From Melioribacteraceae bacterium (GTDB taxonomy: Bacteria; Bacteroidota; Ignavibacteria; Ignavibacteriales; Melioribacteraceae), in the NCBI GenBank assembly GCA_026983955.1, contig JALSTB010000043.1, positions 1 through 64,000 of the forward strand: 64,000 nucleotides of DNA, written 5' to 3'. Positions 16,210-23,575 of this stretch are shown one piece after another. A model generated the notes under the pieces. That model searched no databases, was not told the DNA's origin, and saw only the letters and a program-made list of their open reading frames with translations. How positions within the stretch are numbered: the stretch's first letter is position 1; every line of letters begins with the position of its first letter. The position numbers and the translations under genes are program-made.

Positions 16210-16959
16210 TTATTTTCCTGCTAACTCGTCGTACAACTTTCTGAATTTTTGTACGTCTTCCCAGCAACCTCGTTTCCAATTGGGATTGCGTAAAAGTGCC
16301 GCGGGATGATAAGTAACCATTGTTTTAATTCCCTCAACATCGTAAACTTTCCCGCGCATTTGTGTAAGTGTATATTTTTTCCCGAACAAATTTGTAGCGG
16401 CAACACGTCCCAAACATAAAATTACTTTGGGTTTTATTAATTCAATCTGTTTGTATAAGTAAGGCATGCAAGTTTCCACTTCCGAGGGAAGCGGGTCGCG
16501 GTTATTGGGCGGCCGGCATTTCAATATGTTTGCTATGTAAACTTCATCCCTGCTGAAATTTATAGCTTTTAATATATCAGTTAAAAGTTTTCCCGCTCTT
16601 CCGACGAATGGAATTCCTTGTTTGTCTTCTTCGGCTCCGGGCGCTTCACCAATTAGCATTACATCGGCATCGGGATTTCCCACACCGAAGACAAATTTGT
16701 TTCTCGTTTTTCCCAAAGAACATTTTTGGCAAGTATGAATTTTTTCGTAAAGTTCTTCCAGCGTTCCGGCGGATTGATATTCTTCGAAAAGCAACCCTTC
16801 ACTGTATTTTGTTTCTATTTTTTCCGTCACTTTAAGCTCTTCATGTTTTTCAGGTTTATATTTCGCGTTACCGTTTTTTAATTCTTCGAATAATAAATCC
16901 CCGAAAATATCTTTTTGGTCTTCGAGTGCGTTAAATATTTTTGTAAAATCAAAATTCAT
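16210..16959 (-). CDS. Family-4 (Fe-S) uracil-DNA glycosylase
   Basis: A 249-residue uracil-DNA glycosylase of the thermophile-type family 4. The core has motif 1 [12 protein letters not shown] and motif 2 HPAALLRNP. Four cysteines are placed for a 4Fe-4S cluster: CQKCSLGK near residue 80, and one Cys each in ILKCRPPN and ETCMPYL. An N-terminal extension of about 75 charged residues precedes the catalytic domain. It excises uracil from DNA, creating abasic sites for enzymes such as endonuclease IV. It heads a tight operon with dnaB and the DUF1460 gene, downstream of the rpoZ terminator. Confidence 0.93.
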   Translation of the reverse strand: MNFDFTKIFNALEDQKDIFGDLLFEELKNGNAKYKPEKHEELKVTEKIETKYSEGLLFEEYQSAGTLEELYEKIHTCQKCSLGKTRNKFVFGVGNPDADVMLIGEAPGAEEDKQGIPFVGRAGKLLTDILKAINFSRDEVYIANILKCRPPNNRDPLPSEVETCMPYLYKQIELIKPKVILCLGRVAATNLFGKKYTLTQMRGKVYDVEGIKTMVTYHPAALLRNPNWKRGCWEDVQKFRKLYDELAGK

Positions 16960-17030
16960 CGGAATTAAATGGTTAACATAAAACGTTCATTCAATATAAA
17001 ATTTTTTTTGAAAGAATTCAGACAGAATAT

Positions 17031-17064
17031 AAAAAAGCGGAGACCGGTAGTACGGAATCCGCTT
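17031..17064 (-). terminator. Rho-independent terminator after yicC-gmk-rpoZ
   Basis: Read on the minus strand, a hairpin with 7-base arms AAGCGGA/TCCGCTT, a small symmetric internal loop and an inner CCG/CGG stem is followed directly by six Ts. It lies about 20 bases after the rpoZ stop and before the uracil-DNA glycosylase start, separating the two minus-strand operons. Confidence 0.75.
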
Positions 17065-17082
17065 AACAAAAATAAAATTATT

Positions 17083-17391
17083 TTATTTGCTTTCTTTTTC
17101 GCCGTCTTCTTTGTAACGGTATTTGATTTCGCCGTCCATCAATCTTTGGAGTGCAAGCATATGAGGTTTCGGGCGCTTTTCGAATTCAAGCGAAATTTTA
17201 ATTTGCTCGGTATTATCCCTTTCTTCGAATTCGTCTTCGTAACCTGCAATAAGATTATTTAGCAAAGTGTTAAATTCGATTTTATTTTCGTCGTTTATTC
17301 TCCGTGCTTCCAATGCTGCAACGATAACCGCCTCGTAAATGTTTGCGGCTTTATCGTTCAGCTTTGTCAGTTCAATCGGTTTAATTGGCAT
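17083..17391 (-). CDS. rpoZ: RNA polymerase omega subunit
   Basis: A 102-residue omega-type subunit that helps assemble beta' in RNA polymerase. The segment NIYEAVIVAALEARRIN matches the conserved region of omega (NRYELVxxAAxRARQL in classic forms). The C-terminus HMLALQRLMDGEIKYRY resembles the Bacteroidota/Chlorobi variant. It follows gmk by 4 bases, the usual yicC-gmk-rpoZ gene order, and is followed by a strong terminator. Sequence divergence from the Escherichia coli protein is high, so position supports the call. Confidence 0.85.
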   Translation of the reverse strand: MPIKPIELTKLNDKAANIYEAVIVAALEARRINDENKIEFNTLLNNLIAGYEDEFEERDNTEQIKISLEFEKRPKPHMLALQRLMDGEIKYRYKEDGEKESK

Positions 17392-17395
17392 AGCT

Positions 17396-17959
17396 TTACT
17401 CCTTTAATTCGTTTTCTATTATTTCAAAAACTTCTTTTTCCGCGCTTTCCAAATTTTCGTTTACCACGTTGTAATCGAATTTGTCTTTGAAATCCAGTTC
17501 CATTTTAGCGCGTTCTATTCTTTTATTAAAATCTTCTTCGGTTTCCGTTTTTCTGTTCTTCAATCTTTTTTTAAGCTCTTCTATGCTCGGCGGTAATATA
17601 AAAATAAGAACGGCTTCGGGAAAATTCTTTTTTATGTTCAAGGCACCTTTTACGTCAACTTCCAAAACTACCGATTTCCCTTCTTCAAGATTTTTTTCAA
17701 CATAACTTCTTAATGTTCCGTAATAATATCCGTAAAACTTTTCCCATTCAATAAATTCGTTATTCTTAATCTTTTCTTCAAATTCTTTTTCGGAAATAAA
17801 GAAATAATCTTTTCCGTCTTCTTCATAAAATCTTTTTTTCCGTGTTGTAGCCGATACTGAAAATACAAGCCCGGGAAATTTTGCAAGAACATCTTTAATT
17901 ATTGTTGTTTTACCGGAACCGCTCGGCGCCGAAAATACGAACAGCTTACCTTTTTTAAT
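17396..17959 (-). CDS. gmk: Guanylate kinase, apparently starting at an ATT codon
   Basis: A 187-residue guanylate kinase (GMP + ATP to GDP + ADP). Reading the minus strand gives P-loop SAPSGSGKTT near residue 11, GMP-binding SATTRKKRF, EEDGKDYFF, EWEKFYGYYYGT and VLEVDVKGALN, with no stop or frameshift. No ATG, GTG or TTG occurs in frame before the P-loop. The only plausible start is ATT at 17959-17957, giving MKKGKLFVF, with AAAGGAG placed 8 bases upstream. The only classical in-frame start (TTG at 17665) would remove the P-loop. The gene lies 13 bases after yicC and 4 bases before rpoZ. Confidence 0.92.
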   Translation of the reverse strand: MKKGKLFVFSAPSGSGKTTIIKDVLAKFPGLVFSVSATTRKKRFYEEDGKDYFFISEKEFEEKIKNNEFIEWEKFYGYYYGTLRSYVEKNLEEGKSVVLEVDVKGALNIKKNFPEAVLIFILPPSIEELKKRLKNRKTETEEDFNKRIERAKMELDFKDKFDYNVVNENLESAEKEVFEIIENELKE

Positions 17960-17961
17960 TT

Positions 17962-17976
17962 TCCAAACTCCTTTAT
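17962..17976 (-). promoter_or_regulatory. Ribosome-binding site deciding the ATT start of gmk
   Basis: On the minus strand AAAGGAG follows the yicC TAA stop and sits 8 bases before ATT at 17959. This ideal spacing is the main evidence that ATT is used as the initiation codon. Confidence 0.7.
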
Positions 17977-18848
17977 TCTATATTCTGGATTTGTTCTCTA
18001 ATTTTTTCCAATTCTTCTTTAATTAAAATACCCGTGTGTAAAATATCGGTTGAAATTGCCTTGCTGTTAATTGTATTTGCCTCCCGGTTCATTTCCTGTG
18101 AAATAAAATTAAGTTTTCTGCCAATCTCACCGTTGCTTTGCAAAGCATCTTTGAACATATCGAGGTGACTTTTTAATCTGACACATTCCTCGGTAACGTC
18201 ATATTTTTCAACCAACAGGGCAAGCTCCGTGTTCAACCTCAATTCGTTATCTTTTAATTCGGCCGAAAGTTGTTCGGCTCTTTCAACCAGCTTTGAAAAA
18301 TACTCTTGCACGGATGATTTATTTATCGATTCAATTTTATTTACCAAAGACGAAATTGTTTCAAGTCTTTCCGTAATATCTTTTCCCAGAGCTTGTCCTT
18401 CTTTCGCCCTCATCGTTTTCAAATCTTCCAAAGCATTGGCAAGCGATTCTTTTATTACCTCAAAACCGTTTTCCGTGTCGAGTTCCTGTTCTTTGAAAAA
18501 GAAATGTTGCAAACTTAATACATTTTCCAAAGTAGGTTCTTCATCAATCCCGGATTTATCCTTTATTTTATGCAAAAGTTCCATTGTGGAGTTAAGTGCT
18601 TCCTCATCCAATAAATTCCCCAAAACTTCAGCTTCATTAAATTGAAGCTTGATGTTAACAGTCAGCTTGCCGCGACTGACATACTTTTTGATTAAATCCC
18701 TGAGTTCAAATTCATTAACAGAAACATCTCTGGGAAATCTAAAAGATATATCCAAAAAACGGCTGTTAAGACTTTTAATTTCCGTTTCGACCGTTAATTC
18801 GCCGGCTTGGGCTATTCCTCTGCCAAGACCGGTCATACTCGAAGGCAT
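17973..18848 (-). CDS. yicC: YicC/YloC-family endoribonuclease-like protein
   Basis: A 291-residue YicC family protein. The N-terminus (MPSSMTGLGRG, then EIKSLNSRFLDISFRFPR) and the C-terminus (GRKLNFISQEMNREANTI, then SKAISTDILHTGILIKEELEKIREQIQN) are the two signature regions of the family. Characterised members are endoribonucleases implicated in mRNA turnover and stress survival. It heads the yicC-gmk-rpoZ operon, a conserved bacterial order. Start ATG 18848 is preceded by GGAGAGTATATGCC on the minus strand. Confidence 0.93.
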   Translation of the reverse strand: MPSSMTGLGRGIAQAGELTVETEIKSLNSRFLDISFRFPRDVSVNEFELRDLIKKYVSRGKLTVNIKLQFNEAEVLGNLLDEEALNSTMELLHKIKDKSGIDEEPTLENVLSLQHFFFKEQELDTENGFEVIKESLANALEDLKTMRAKEGQALGKDITERLETISSLVNKIESINKSSVQEYFSKLVERAEQLSAELKDNELRLNTELALLVEKYDVTEECVRLKSHLDMFKDALQSNGEIGRKLNFISQEMNREANTINSKAISTDILHTGILIKEELEKIREQIQNIE

Positions 18849-19146
18849 ATACTCTCCGGAAAAATGTAAACTTAAATTTAAATAAATATATTCTTTCAGT
18901 CAAAATTATTATCGGCAGACTGCTATACGGAATGTTTAAACATTGTCTAAAATACGGTACTGGGAATTAACGGTTATTTAATCCGGATAAAATTACATGT
19001 TTTTTGATAATGGAAAAGTCGATATAAAAAACGTTAAAGGGAACCGGATGTAAAAAAATTAAATTTTTGCTTTCTTGACATTCAATTCGCATTCAGATAT
19101 ATTTGTAAGCTCTAAAAAAATCTCTTTTTCGTAGGAGGAATGATTT
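18849..19146. other. 298-base divergent intergenic region (yicC / rplM)
   Basis: No gene is visible. It must hold the promoter of the yicC operon near its left end, where I see no convincing consensus, and the rplM promoter near its right end, annotated separately. The base composition is very AT-rich, with no clear inverted repeat. Confidence 0.6.
19075..19103 (+). promoter_or_regulatory. Strong promoter for the rplM-rpsI operon
   Basis: TTGACA at 19075-19080 is followed after 17 bases by TATATT at 19098-19103, a near-perfect housekeeping promoter. The -10 extends to TATATTTG, which also fits the TAnnTTTG -7 box described for Bacteroidota. It is 44 bases upstream of the rplM start. Confidence 0.7.
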
Positions 19147-19587
19147 GTGAAACAGGAAAAAATGACAAAGTTTATTAAGACCGAGGATGCCGATAGAAAA
19201 TGGTACGTTGTGGATGCCAGCGATCAAGTTCTTGGTCGGCTTGCTACGCGGGTTGCCAGTGTGATACGCGGAAAACATAAACCGGTTTTCACACCCAATA
19301 TGGATACCGGTGATTTCGTAATAGTGATAAATGCCGATAAAATCAAATTAACCGGTAAAAGGGCAAATGAGAAAACATATTTCCACCATACCGGTTACCC
19401 TGGCGGTGGAAAAACAAGAACCATTACTGAAATGTTACAGAAAAATCCCGAGTTTGTTATCAGACAAGCCGTAAAAGGCATGTTGCCCAAAAACAGATTG
19501 GGAAGGAAATTAATTAAAAAGTTAAAAGTGTATGCCGGTGCGGAGCATCCGCATACTGCTCAAAAACCCGAAACATTAAGTTTATAA
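19147..19587 (+). CDS. rplM: 50S ribosomal protein L13
   Basis: A 146-residue L13. Motifs include [19 protein letters not shown] near residue 20, [17 protein letters not shown], and the signature [13 protein letters not shown] followed by [14 protein letters not shown] at 19147 is the start because a GGAGG sits 8 bases upstream; ATG at 19162 lacks such a site. It precedes rpsI by 13 bases, the universal L13-S9 pair. Confidence 0.98.
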   Translation: MKQEKMTKFIKTEDADRKWYVVDASDQVLGRLATRVASVIRGKHKPVFTPNMDTGDFVIVINADKIKLTGKRANEKTYFHHTGYPGGGKTRTITEMLQKNPEFVIRQAVKGMLPKNRLGRKLIKKLKVYAGAEHPHTAQKPETLSL

Positions 19588-19600
19588 CAGAGGAATTTGA

Positions 19601-19987
19601 ATGGCTGACAAAATATTTATCGGTAGAAGGAAAAATGCCGTTGCTCGTGTTATTTTAAGAACCGGTACGGGAAAGATTACAATTAATAAAAGGGAATTTG
19701 AAAATTATTTTCCCCAAAAAAATAATCGCGATCAAGTATTGTTGCCGTTTGCCCTTACCGAAACTTTGGGCAAATATGACGTTTACGCAAATGCAAAAGG
19801 CGGTGGCGTTACAGGTCAATCCGAAGCCATACGTCTTGGAATTGCAAGAGCTTTGGTCGATATCAATCCCGATTTCAGGAAAGTGCTGAAACCCGAGGGA
19901 TTATTGACAAGAGACCCGAGAATGGTGGAAAGAAAAAAACCGGGTCAACCCAAAGCAAGAAAGAAATTCCAATTTTCGAAAAGATAA
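19601..19987 (+). CDS. rpsI: 30S ribosomal protein S9
   Basis: A 128-residue S9 with the N-terminal [19 protein letters not shown], the signature [19 protein letters not shown] near residue 64, and the C-terminal [19 protein letters not shown] tail ending in KR, which reaches the P-site tRNA. It is co-transcribed with rplM. Start ATG 19601 is preceded by AGAGGAATTTGA. Confidence 0.98.
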   Translation: MADKIFIGRRKNAVARVILRTGTGKITINKREFENYFPQKNNRDQVLLPFALTETLGKYDVYANAKGGGVTGQSEAIRLGIARALVDINPDFRKVLKPEGLLTRDPRMVERKKPGQPKARKKFQFSKR

Positions 19988-20061
19988 TTTTCGATATTAT
20001 ATCAAATTAATTACAAACGGATTTTATTCGTTAATTATTATTAAAACACATACTTTCCGAT

Positions 20062-20101
20062 TTGCCTCCTGTGTCCCGCCCCAAAAAGGGATTTAAGGCA
20101 A
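20062..20101 (+). promoter_or_regulatory. Candidate structured leader of the rpsB operon
   Basis: Between rpsI and rpsB, TTGCCT (20062) can pair with AGGCAA (20096), and inside it TCCC pairs with GGGA around a CCCC/AAAAA loop. It lies 35 bases before the rpsB start. Ribosomal protein S2 binds its leader in other bacteria, so an autoregulatory site is possible. No poly-T follows, so it does not look like a terminator. Confidence 0.3.
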
Positions 20102-20135
20102 AGTTGACGAAAGTAGAAGTTAAACAGGAGATGTT

Positions 20136-21152
20136 ATGGAAAAAGTTACACTTACGCAGCTTTTGGAAGCTGGTGCACACTTCGGGCATTTGACACGCCG
20201 TTGGAATCCCAAAATGAAACCCTATATCTTCATGGAAAAGAACGGGATTCATATAATCGATCTTAAAAAAACCCAAAAAGCAATTGAAGTTGCCGCCGAA
20301 AAATTAAGGGAAATTGTTGCAAGCGGTCAAACTGTTCTCTTTGTTGGAACCAAAAAACAAGCAAAGGAAATAATTGCCTCGGAAGCCAAAAGATGTGAAC
20401 AAAACTGGGTTAGCGAACGCTGGTTGGGTGGAATGCTTACGAATTTCACTACCATCCGCAAAAGCATTAAAAGAATGCAAAACATCGAAAAGATGGAAAC
20501 CGACGGAACATTCGATCAGTTGACTAAAAAAGAACAATTGATGCGCCTGCGTGAAAAAGAAAAACTTAAAAAAGTTTTGGAAGGTGTTGAAACATTAAAG
20601 AAAATGCCCGGTGCACTCTACATAGTCGATATTAAAAAGGAAGAAATTGCAGTTAAAGAAGCTGTAAGGTTGAATATACCGATTTTTGCAATTGTGGATA
20701 CAAATTGTAATCCCGATCCCATTGATTACGTAATTCCGGCAAACGATGATGCGGTTAGAACAATTGAACTAATAACAAAAGTAATGGCGGATGCTGTAAT
20801 TGAAGGATTGCAAAAACATAAAGAATTAAAAGCCGAAGAAGCTGCAAAAAAAGAAAGGGAAAAGAAAGAACAAGAGACCGAAGAAGAAACCGAAGAAAAG
20901 AAAACCAAAAAACCCAGAGTGAGAAAAGTAAAACTTGATTCGAAAGACGATAAGAAAAAAGTCAAACCGAAAGTTGTTAAGAAAAAAGTAAAAGATGCTG
21001 ACGCTAAAAAAGATGAAAAAACCGGGGAAGCGGAACAAGAACAAAAAGCCGAACCGGAAAAAAGCGTAGAAACTCCGCAAGAAGAAACAAAAGCGGAAAC
21101 GACTGAAGACAAAGAAGAAAAAACGGAAACAAATAACGAAAATAAGGAATAG
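20136..21152 (+). CDS. rpsB: 30S ribosomal protein S2 with a long charged C-terminal tail
   Basis: A 338-residue S2. The first 225 or so residues are a standard S2: [36 protein letters not shown], and [21 protein letters not shown] followed by [13 protein letters not shown]. After that come about 105 residues of Lys/Glu-rich low-complexity sequence, first basic ([22 protein letters not shown]), then acidic (many E, T, Q), ending in EENKE-like residues. Typical S2 is 230-260 residues. Such tails occur in some Bacteroidota and mollicutes and are probably disordered. It sits 6 bases upstream of tsf, the usual order, and has a clear AGGAGA site upstream. Confidence 0.96.
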   Translation: MEKVTLTQLLEAGAHFGHLTRRWNPKMKPYIFMEKNGIHIIDLKKTQKAIEVAAEKLREIVASGQTVLFVGTKKQAKEIIASEAKRCEQNWVSERWLGGMLTNFTTIRKSIKRMQNIEKMETDGTFDQLTKKEQLMRLREKEKLKKVLEGVETLKKMPGALYIVDIKKEEIAVKEAVRLNIPIFAIVDTNCNPDPIDYVIPANDDAVRTIELITKVMADAVIEGLQKHKELKAEEAAKKEREKKEQETEEETEEKKTKKPRVRKVKLDSKDDKKKVKPKVVKKKVKDADAKKDEKTGEAEQEQKAEPEKSVETPQEETKAETTEDKEEKTETNNENKE

Positions 21153-21158
21153 ATTAAA

Positions 21159-22025
21159 ATGGCTATAACCGCACAACAAGTTAAGGAGCTAAGAGACAAA
21201 ACCGGCGCGGGAATGATGGATTGTAAAAAAGCGTTGGTTGAAGCCGACGGCGATTTTGAAAAGGCAATTGAAATTTTACGGAAAAAAGGCGCTTCGGTTG
21301 CAGCCAAAAGAGCCGAACGTACGGCTAATGAAGGTATCGTTAAAACCCAAATTTTGGATGACGGTCAAACCGGCGTAATGCTCGAAGTAAATTGTGAAAC
21401 CGATTTCGTCGCTAAAAGTGATGATTTCGTAAAATTTGCAGATACCGTAATGAACGTTATAGTTGAGCACAGTCCCGCCGATTTAAATCAATTAATGGAA
21501 TTGGAAGCCGGCGGTTTGAAAATTAAAGACTTGCTTCTTGAAGTAACGGGAAAAATCGGTGAAAAAATTGAAATCTCCCGCTTCGTAATAGAAAAAGCCG
21601 ATAACGGATTGGTAGTTGATTATGTTCATCACGGAGCAAAACTCGGTGTTTTGGTACGTGTAGACAATATTGGCGATAAAAAAGATGAATTCGCCGCTAC
21701 CGTTAAAGACATTGCCATGCAAATTGCGGCAATGAAACCGTTGTACGTTTATCCCGGAGACGTACCGGCGGAAGTTATCGAAAAGGAAAAAGAAATTTAC
21801 CGGGAAGTTGCCAGAAAAGAAGGTAAACCGGAACAAATTCTCGATAGAATTGCAGAAGGTAAATTGAAAAAATTCTTCCAGGAAAATTGCCTGGTAGAAC
21901 AAACATTCATTAAAGATAATACCAAAACGGTTGGCGATGTAATGAACGAGCTAAACAAACAATACGGCACCGAAGCTAAAATAAAGCTGTTCCATCGCTT
22001 CCATTTGAGCGACGAAAATAAATAA
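21159..22025 (+). CDS. tsf: Translation elongation factor Ts
   Basis: A 288-residue EF-Ts, the nucleotide exchange factor for EF-Tu. The N-terminal UBA-like signature VKELRDKTGAGMMDCKKAL, the EF-Tu-contact motif CETDFVAKSDDF and the core VDYVHHGAKLGVLV are all present. Length is normal for the two-subdomain form. It follows rpsB by 6 bases and ends with a strong terminator 6 bases after the stop. Confidence 0.98.
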   Translation: MAITAQQVKELRDKTGAGMMDCKKALVEADGDFEKAIEILRKKGASVAAKRAERTANEGIVKTQILDDGQTGVMLEVNCETDFVAKSDDFVKFADTVMNVIVEHSPADLNQLMELEAGGLKIKDLLLEVTGKIGEKIEISRFVIEKADNGLVVDYVHHGAKLGVLVRVDNIGDKKDEFAATVKDIAMQIAAMKPLYVYPGDVPAEVIEKEKEIYREVARKEGKPEQILDRIAEGKLKKFFQENCLVEQTFIKDNTKTVGDVMNELNKQYGTEAKIKLFHRFHLSDENK

Positions 22026-22031
22026 TTTATC

Positions 22032-22065
22032 AAAAAGGTCTTATTTAAGTAAGACCTTTTTTTTT
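22032..22065 (+). terminator. Rho-independent terminator after rpsB-tsf
   Basis: A perfect 12-base stem (AAAAAGGTCTTA pairing with TAAGACCTTTTT) with a 6-base loop runs directly into a T tract. It lies between tsf and pyrH, so pyrH-frr would need readthrough or a promoter of its own in the 20 bases left. Confidence 0.9.
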
Positions 22066-22084
22066 ATTATATTTGAGATTAACT

Positions 22085-22822
22085 ATGACGGAAAACCTAA
22101 AATACAAAAGAATATTACTCAAGCTAAGCGGCGAAGCACTTGCAGGTAAAAAAGAATTCGGTATCGATCCGGAAATTCTGGAATTCTTTGCCAGGGAAAT
22201 TAAAAAAATTCACGAGCTTGGTGTGCAAATCGGCATTGTTATCGGTGGAGGCAATATTTACCGTGGATTGAATGCAAATGCACAAGGAATAGACCGCGTA
22301 ACGGGCGACCAGATGGGAATGCTGGCAACAATGATAAATTCACTTGCGCTTCAAAACGCATGTGAAAATGCCGGAATGTTCACCAGATTGATGAGTGCAA
22401 TAAAAATGGAAGAAATCGCCGAACCCTACATCAGAAGGCGGGCAATACGGCATTTGGAAAAAGGAAGAATTGTCATATTCGGCGCCGGAACGGGGCACCC
22501 TTATTTCAGTACCGATACCGCAGCTTCGCTTAGAGCCGTTGAGATTGAAGCCGATGTAATTGTTAAAGGAACCAAAGTAGACGGTGTTTACGATTCCGAT
22601 CCCAAATTAAATCCCGATGCCTCTTTCATTCAAGAAATTTCATATCTCGAAGTCTTGAAAAAAAATCTGAGAGTAATGGATTTAACCGCCATCAGTTTAT
22701 GCAGGGAAAACGAATTGCCAATTGTTGTGTTTAATATTAATAAAGAAGATAATTTGGTAAAGTTGGTTGCCGGCGAAAATATCGGAACTGCGGTTAGCAA
22801 CAAAGCCGAATTGGAAAATTAG
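22085..22822 (+). CDS. pyrH: Uridylate kinase
   Basis: Hexameric bacterial UMP kinase (UMP + ATP to UDP), about 245 residues. Motifs are [12 protein letters not shown] at the N-terminus, [52 protein letters not shown] and [13 protein letters not shown] 22085 is chosen rather than the TTG four codons earlier, which lies next to the terminator tail. It precedes frr by 21 bases, as in most genomes. Confidence 0.97.
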   Translation: MTENLKYKRILLKLSGEALAGKKEFGIDPEILEFFAREIKKIHELGVQIGIVIGGGNIYRGLNANAQGIDRVTGDQMGMLATMINSLALQNACENAGMFTRLMSAIKMEEIAEPYIRRRAIRHLEKGRIVIFGAGTGHPYFSTDTAASLRAVEIEADVIVKGTKVDGVYDSDPKLNPDASFIQEISYLEVLKKNLRVMDLTAISLCRENELPIVVFNINKEDNLVKLVAGENIGTAVSNKAELEN

Positions 22823-22843
22823 TTAATCAAATTTGAGGTTAAA

Positions 22844-23404
22844 ATGCAACAACATCCGTTTGTAAAAGATGCCAACCATAGAATGGACAAATCGATTGAA
22901 GCATTCAAACACGAAATTGCCAAAATACGCACAGGTAAAGCCACCACAGCATTGCTCGACGGAATAAAAGTGGAATATTACGGAAATCCCACTCCACTTA
23001 ATCAAGTTGCAAATGTAAGTGTGCTGGATTCCCACACACTTTCTATTACTCCTTGGGATAAATCCGTTGTTCAGGAAATCGAAAAGGCAATTCTTACTGC
23101 CGATTTGGGATTGAACCCTGCAAACGACGGCACTAACATTAAAGTTCCCATTCCCCCGCTAACCGAAGAAAGAAGGAAAGAATTGGTTAAACTTGTTAAG
23201 AAATTTGGTGAAGATGCAAAAATTGCAATTAGAAATGTTAGACGCGATGTGAACGAACATATTCGTAAAGCGGAAAAAAACAAGGAAATTTCGGAAGACG
23301 ACAGAAGACATTTGGAACACGAAGTTCAAGAGCTGACCGACAAACACATCAAACGGATTGACGAAATAGTCAAAATTAAAGAAGCGGAAATAATGGAAGT
23401 CTGA
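22844..23404 (+). CDS. frr: Ribosome recycling factor
   Basis: A 186-residue RRF that splits post-termination ribosomes with EF-G. It has the hallmark three-helix-bundle start (RMDKSIEAFKHEIAKIRTGKA), YYGNPTPLNQVANVSV, and the C-terminal VRRDVNEHIRKAEKNKEIS region with ELTDKHIKRIDE. Start ATG 22844 follows TTGAGGTTAAA. It ends within a terminator hairpin whose left arm lies in its last codons. Confidence 0.98.
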   Translation: MQQHPFVKDANHRMDKSIEAFKHEIAKIRTGKATTALLDGIKVEYYGNPTPLNQVANVSVLDSHTLSITPWDKSVVQEIEKAILTADLGLNPANDGTNIKVPIPPLTEERRKELVKLVKKFGEDAKIAIRNVRRDVNEHIRKAEKNKEISEDDRRHLEHEVQELTDKHIKRIDEIVKIKEAEIMEV

Positions 23405-23424
23405 TTATCCGGACTTCCGCTTTT
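23395..23424 (+). terminator. Terminator hairpin overlapping the frr stop codon
   Basis: GGAAGTCTG (23395-23403) pairs with CGGACTTCC (23410-23418) as nine bases with one G-T pair, followed by GCTTTT. The stop codon lies inside the stem-loop. The T tract is short, so moderate strength is expected. Confidence 0.6.
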
Positions 23425-23575
23425 ACCCCTTTGCTTTGTTAACTCTTTCTGCACTACGGCATTTCCATAGCTGATTCATTCTTTTTCTCTCAATTATTTT
23501 ATGCAATAAACTTTTTTGTTGATACCAGAATGATTATTTTTAAGAGACAAAAATATCTTAATTGAGGTTTATAAA

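Noticed and set aside
17396-17665. gmk as a truncated or frameshifted pseudogene
   Set aside because: Manual translation from 17959 to 17665 has no stop and all motifs are in order; only the start codon is unusual.
17710-17892. A separate 60-codon open frame on the minus strand within gmk
   Set aside because: It is a shifted reading of gmk; the true gmk frame is continuous here and encodes conserved kinase motifs.
20726-21307. A 193-codon minus-strand open frame opposite the end of rpsB
   Set aside because: It is the antisense of the Lys/Glu-rich low-complexity tail, giving a Ser/Phe-rich nonsense protein.
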